Below, in pieces: positions 39,569 through 41,246 of a DNA stretch of 41,246 nt (position 1 is its first letter; the number at the start of each line of letters is the position of its first letter). Made by a program: the position numbers and the translations under genes. The notes under the pieces are model-generated. The model saw only the letters and a program-made list of their open reading frames with translations, ran no database searches and was not told the origin of the DNA. This DNA is from an uncultured Pelagibacteraceae bacterium (lineage in GTDB: Bacteria > Pseudomonadota > Alphaproteobacteria > Pelagibacterales > Pelagibacteraceae). The stretch covers positions 1 to 41,246 of the forward strand of contig CACDYK010000013.1 of NCBI GenBank assembly GCA_902556905.1, written 5' to 3'.

Positions 39569-40927
39569 ATGTTTGAAAATTTAACAAGTAAATTCGAAGA
39601 AATTTTTTCTTCTTTAAAAAAAGCCCCTTCACTTGATGAGGTTCAAGTAGATGAAGGCTTAAGAGGTATCAGGCAGGCTTTGTTAGAAGCCGATGTTACT
39701 TTAGAAGTAGCTAAAGATTTTATAGAAAATGTAAAACCAAAAGTTTTGGGCCAAGAAATTATTAGATCAACCTCACCTGGAGATATGGTCGTAAAAATCG
39801 TTTACGATGAATTAGTTAATTTGTTAGGTGGATCAAATAATGAGATAAATCTTAGTGCTGTGCCACCAGTTCCAATGATGCTTGTTGGATTGCAAGGTTC
39901 AGGAAAAACAACAACCACTGCAAAATTAGCTAAATATTTAGAGGCCAACAAAAAGAAAAAAGTAATGATGGTTAGTCTTGATATTTACAGACCTGCCGCA
40001 CAAGAACAACTTAAATCACTTGGAGAACAAAATAACATCTTAACTCTACCCATTATTGGAGGTCAGCAACCAACAGATATTTGTCAAAGAGCAATTAGTG
40101 CAGCAAATTTAAATGGAGCTGAGATTATTTTATTTGATACTGCTGGTAGAACTCAAATTGACTTACAAATGATGAGTGAAATTAAGCAAATTGAAAGTGT
40201 AATAAATCCTACTGAAACTTTTTTAGTGGCGGATTCCCTAACAGGACAAGTCGCTGCATCAGTTGCTAAAGAATTTAAAAATACTGTCAATTTATCAGGA
40301 ATAATTCTAACTAGAGCAGACGGAGATGCGAGAGGTGGTGCTGCGGTTAGTATGAAATATGTTTCTGATGTCCCAATTAAATTTTTAGGTATTGGTGAAA
40401 AAATTGAAAATCTTGAAGTATTCCATCCTGATAGAATAGCAAACAGAATTCTTGGAATGGGAGACATAGTATCTCTTGTAGAAAAAGCTGCACAAGATTT
40501 AGGTGAAGAGAATATAAAAAAAGCAGAGGAAAATTTAAAAAAAGGTCAATTTTCAATGCAAGATTATCTAACTCAGTTGAGACAAATGAAAAAAATGGGT
40601 GGCATTGAGGGCATAATGTCTTTTATGCCAGGTGTTTCAAAAATGAAATCTCAAATGGACTCAGCTGGAATTGATGAAAGTATTATAACTAAAAATGAAG
40701 CTATTATTTTGTCGATGACTAAAAAAGAAAGAGAGAACCCAAAACTTATTGATGGTTCTAGAAAAAAAAGAATTGCTAATGGCTCTGGCACAGATCCAGC
40801 CACTATCAATAAATTGCTAAAGCAATTTAAAATGATGTCTGAAATGATGAAGAAGATGTCAAAAGGAAATCTGAAAGGTATGTCTGATAAAGGAATACCG
40901 CCAGAGCTATTTAATCAATTAAAATAA
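39569..40927 (+). CDS. ffh: Signal recognition particle protein Ffh
   Basis: Ffh binds signal sequences and SRP RNA and delivers ribosomes to FtsY. The 452-residue protein has the N domain, the GTPase domain (GLQGSGKTTTTAKL near 105-118, DTAGR near 191-195, TRADGDARGG near 247-256) and a methionine-rich M domain from about 300 with GGIEGIMSFMPG and a MKKMSKGNLKGMSDKG-like tail. An upstream GTG at 39542 would add nine residues that do not fit the family and would lie in the hairpin element, so I start at ATG 39569. There is no clear Shine-Dalgarno sequence; the last hairpin ends just before the start, so initiation may depend on that structure. rpsP follows after 15 bases. Confidence 0.97.
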   Translation: MFENLTSKFEEIFSSLKKAPSLDEVQVDEGLRGIRQALLEADVTLEVAKDFIENVKPKVLGQEIIRSTSPGDMVVKIVYDELVNLLGGSNNEINLSAVPPVPMMLVGLQGSGKTTTTAKLAKYLEANKKKKVMMVSLDIYRPAAQEQLKSLGEQNNILTLPIIGGQQPTDICQRAISAANLNGAEIILFDTAGRTQIDLQMMSEIKQIESVINPTETFLVADSLTGQVAASVAKEFKNTVNLSGIILTRADGDARGGAAVSMKYVSDVPIKFLGIGEKIENLEVFHPDRIANRILGMGDIVSLVEKAAQDLGEENIKKAEENLKKGQFSMQDYLTQLRQMKKMGGIEGIMSFMPGVSKMKSQMDSAGIDESIITKNEAIILSMTKKERENPKLIDGSRKKRIANGSGTDPATINKLLKQFKMMSEMMKKMSKGNLKGMSDKGIPPELFNQLK

Positions 40928-40942
40928 TAAAAAGGAGAAAGA

Positions 40943-41246
40943 ATGTTAAAACTAAGATTATCAAGAGGTGGAACAAAAAAAAGACCTGTTTACAAAGTTG
41001 TTGTAGCAGATAGTCGTTTTGCAAGAGATGGAAGATTTATTGAGAAAGTAGGATTTTTTAATCCTCTTTTACCTAAAGATAAAAAAGAAAGAGTTGGTCT
41101 TGAAGCTGAAAGAATTAAATATTGGTTAGGTCAAGGTGCTCAACCTACAACTAGAGTTGCTAGAATTTTAGGTGAAAACGAATTAATGCCAATGCCAGCA
41201 AATGGAAATAATCCACAAAAAGCTGTTCCCAAAAAGGAAAGAAAAA
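40943..41246 (+). CDS. rpsP: 30S ribosomal protein S16, 3' end outside window
   Basis: The first 101 codons of S16, a small-subunit ribosomal protein. The N-terminus [20 protein letters not shown] is diagnostic, followed by [20 protein letters not shown] and [17 protein letters not shown]. The frame is open at the window edge; by then the roughly 80-residue core is complete and a basic C-terminal extension (VPKKERK) has begun. A strong AAGGAG lies at 40932-40937, six bases before the ATG. The ffh-rpsP order is the start of the common ffh-rpsP-rimM-trmD-rplS operon. Confidence 0.97.
   Translation, partial: MLKLRLSRGGTKKRPVYKVVVADSRFARDGRFIEKVGFFNPLLPKDKKERVGLEAERIKYWLGQGAQPTTRVARILGENELMPMPANGNNPQKAVPKKERK

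Noticed and set aside
1..41246. tRNA or rRNA genes, CRISPR arrays, insertion sequences, integrases.
   Set aside because: None seen; every gap is short and was read on both strands, and no transposase or repeat array is present.

Overview
This window looks like a stretch of a SAR11-type (Pelagibacterales) alphaproteobacterial chromosome. The evidence is composition, gene content and compaction. The DNA is strongly AT-rich (about 30% G+C by eye). Genes touch or overlap almost everywhere, and convergent genes end within a few bases of each other. The families are alphaproteobacterial (DUF2794, IalB, YciB, HspQ, a system I cytochrome c cluster, DapF-FtsY) combined with the organic-acid and sugar-type transporters typical of marine oligotrophs. 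No stretch above about 165 bases lacks a gene. I saw no tRNA, rRNA, CRISPR array, insertion sequence or phage gene.

Layout. (1) 1-4269: light and redox genes. These are the end of a cryptochrome/photolyase-like protein, a tiny DUF2256 gene, a class I amidotransferase, a 2-oxoglutarate/Fe(II) oxygenase, a three-helix membrane protein, and an FAD-domain photolyase-like protein whose domain order looks reversed. (2) 4276-8520, minus strand: PsiE, a membrane protein, a DsbA-like oxidoreductase, ArgG, an IalB-like periplasmic protein and a Tas-like aldo-keto reductase, which read as one transcription unit with the photolyase-like gene at its end. (3) 8604-10664: BI-1 membrane protein, DUF2794, YciB, HspQ. 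(4) 10828-15458: ccmC-D-E-F-G-H for cytochrome c maturation, then a PagL-like outer-membrane lipase. The ccm block is preceded by a long imperfect hairpin.

(5) 15467-24561: a hydroxyacid/oxoacid block. It has two tandem FMN-dependent 2-hydroxyacid oxidases, an aminotransferase, a D-lactate-type FAD dehydrogenase, a 2-hydroxyacid reductase and a 3-hydroxyisobutyrate-type dehydrogenase. Convergent to it is an AcoR-like regulator without an AAA+ domain, which is divergent from a zinc alcohol dehydrogenase. (6) 24583-30050: a complete five-gene ABC importer with two different ATPases, resembling the rhizobial glycerol system GlpVPQST. (7) 30174-35019: a TRAP transporter of the oxoacid type with an enlarged small subunit and a large subunit carrying a 333-residue charged C-terminal extension, followed by an MFS transporter and an alpha/beta hydrolase. 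(8) 37110-41246: a secreted unknown protein, ftsY and dapF on the minus strand, then ffh and rpsP on the plus strand. Between dapF and ffh lies a GC-rich, multi-hairpin element that looks like a structured RNA or a 5' leader.

How it fits together. Regions 5-7 plausibly form a catabolic neighbourhood: importers bring in polyol-like and oxo/hydroxyacid substrates, flavin enzymes oxidise D- and L-2-hydroxyacids, and the aminotransferase and reductases connect glyoxylate, pyruvate or hydroxypyruvate to amino acids and hydroxyacids. Substrates are inferred, not shown. The most interesting items are the structured element before ffh, the apparently permuted photolyase-like protein, the extended TRAP large subunit and the asymmetric ABC ATPase pair.
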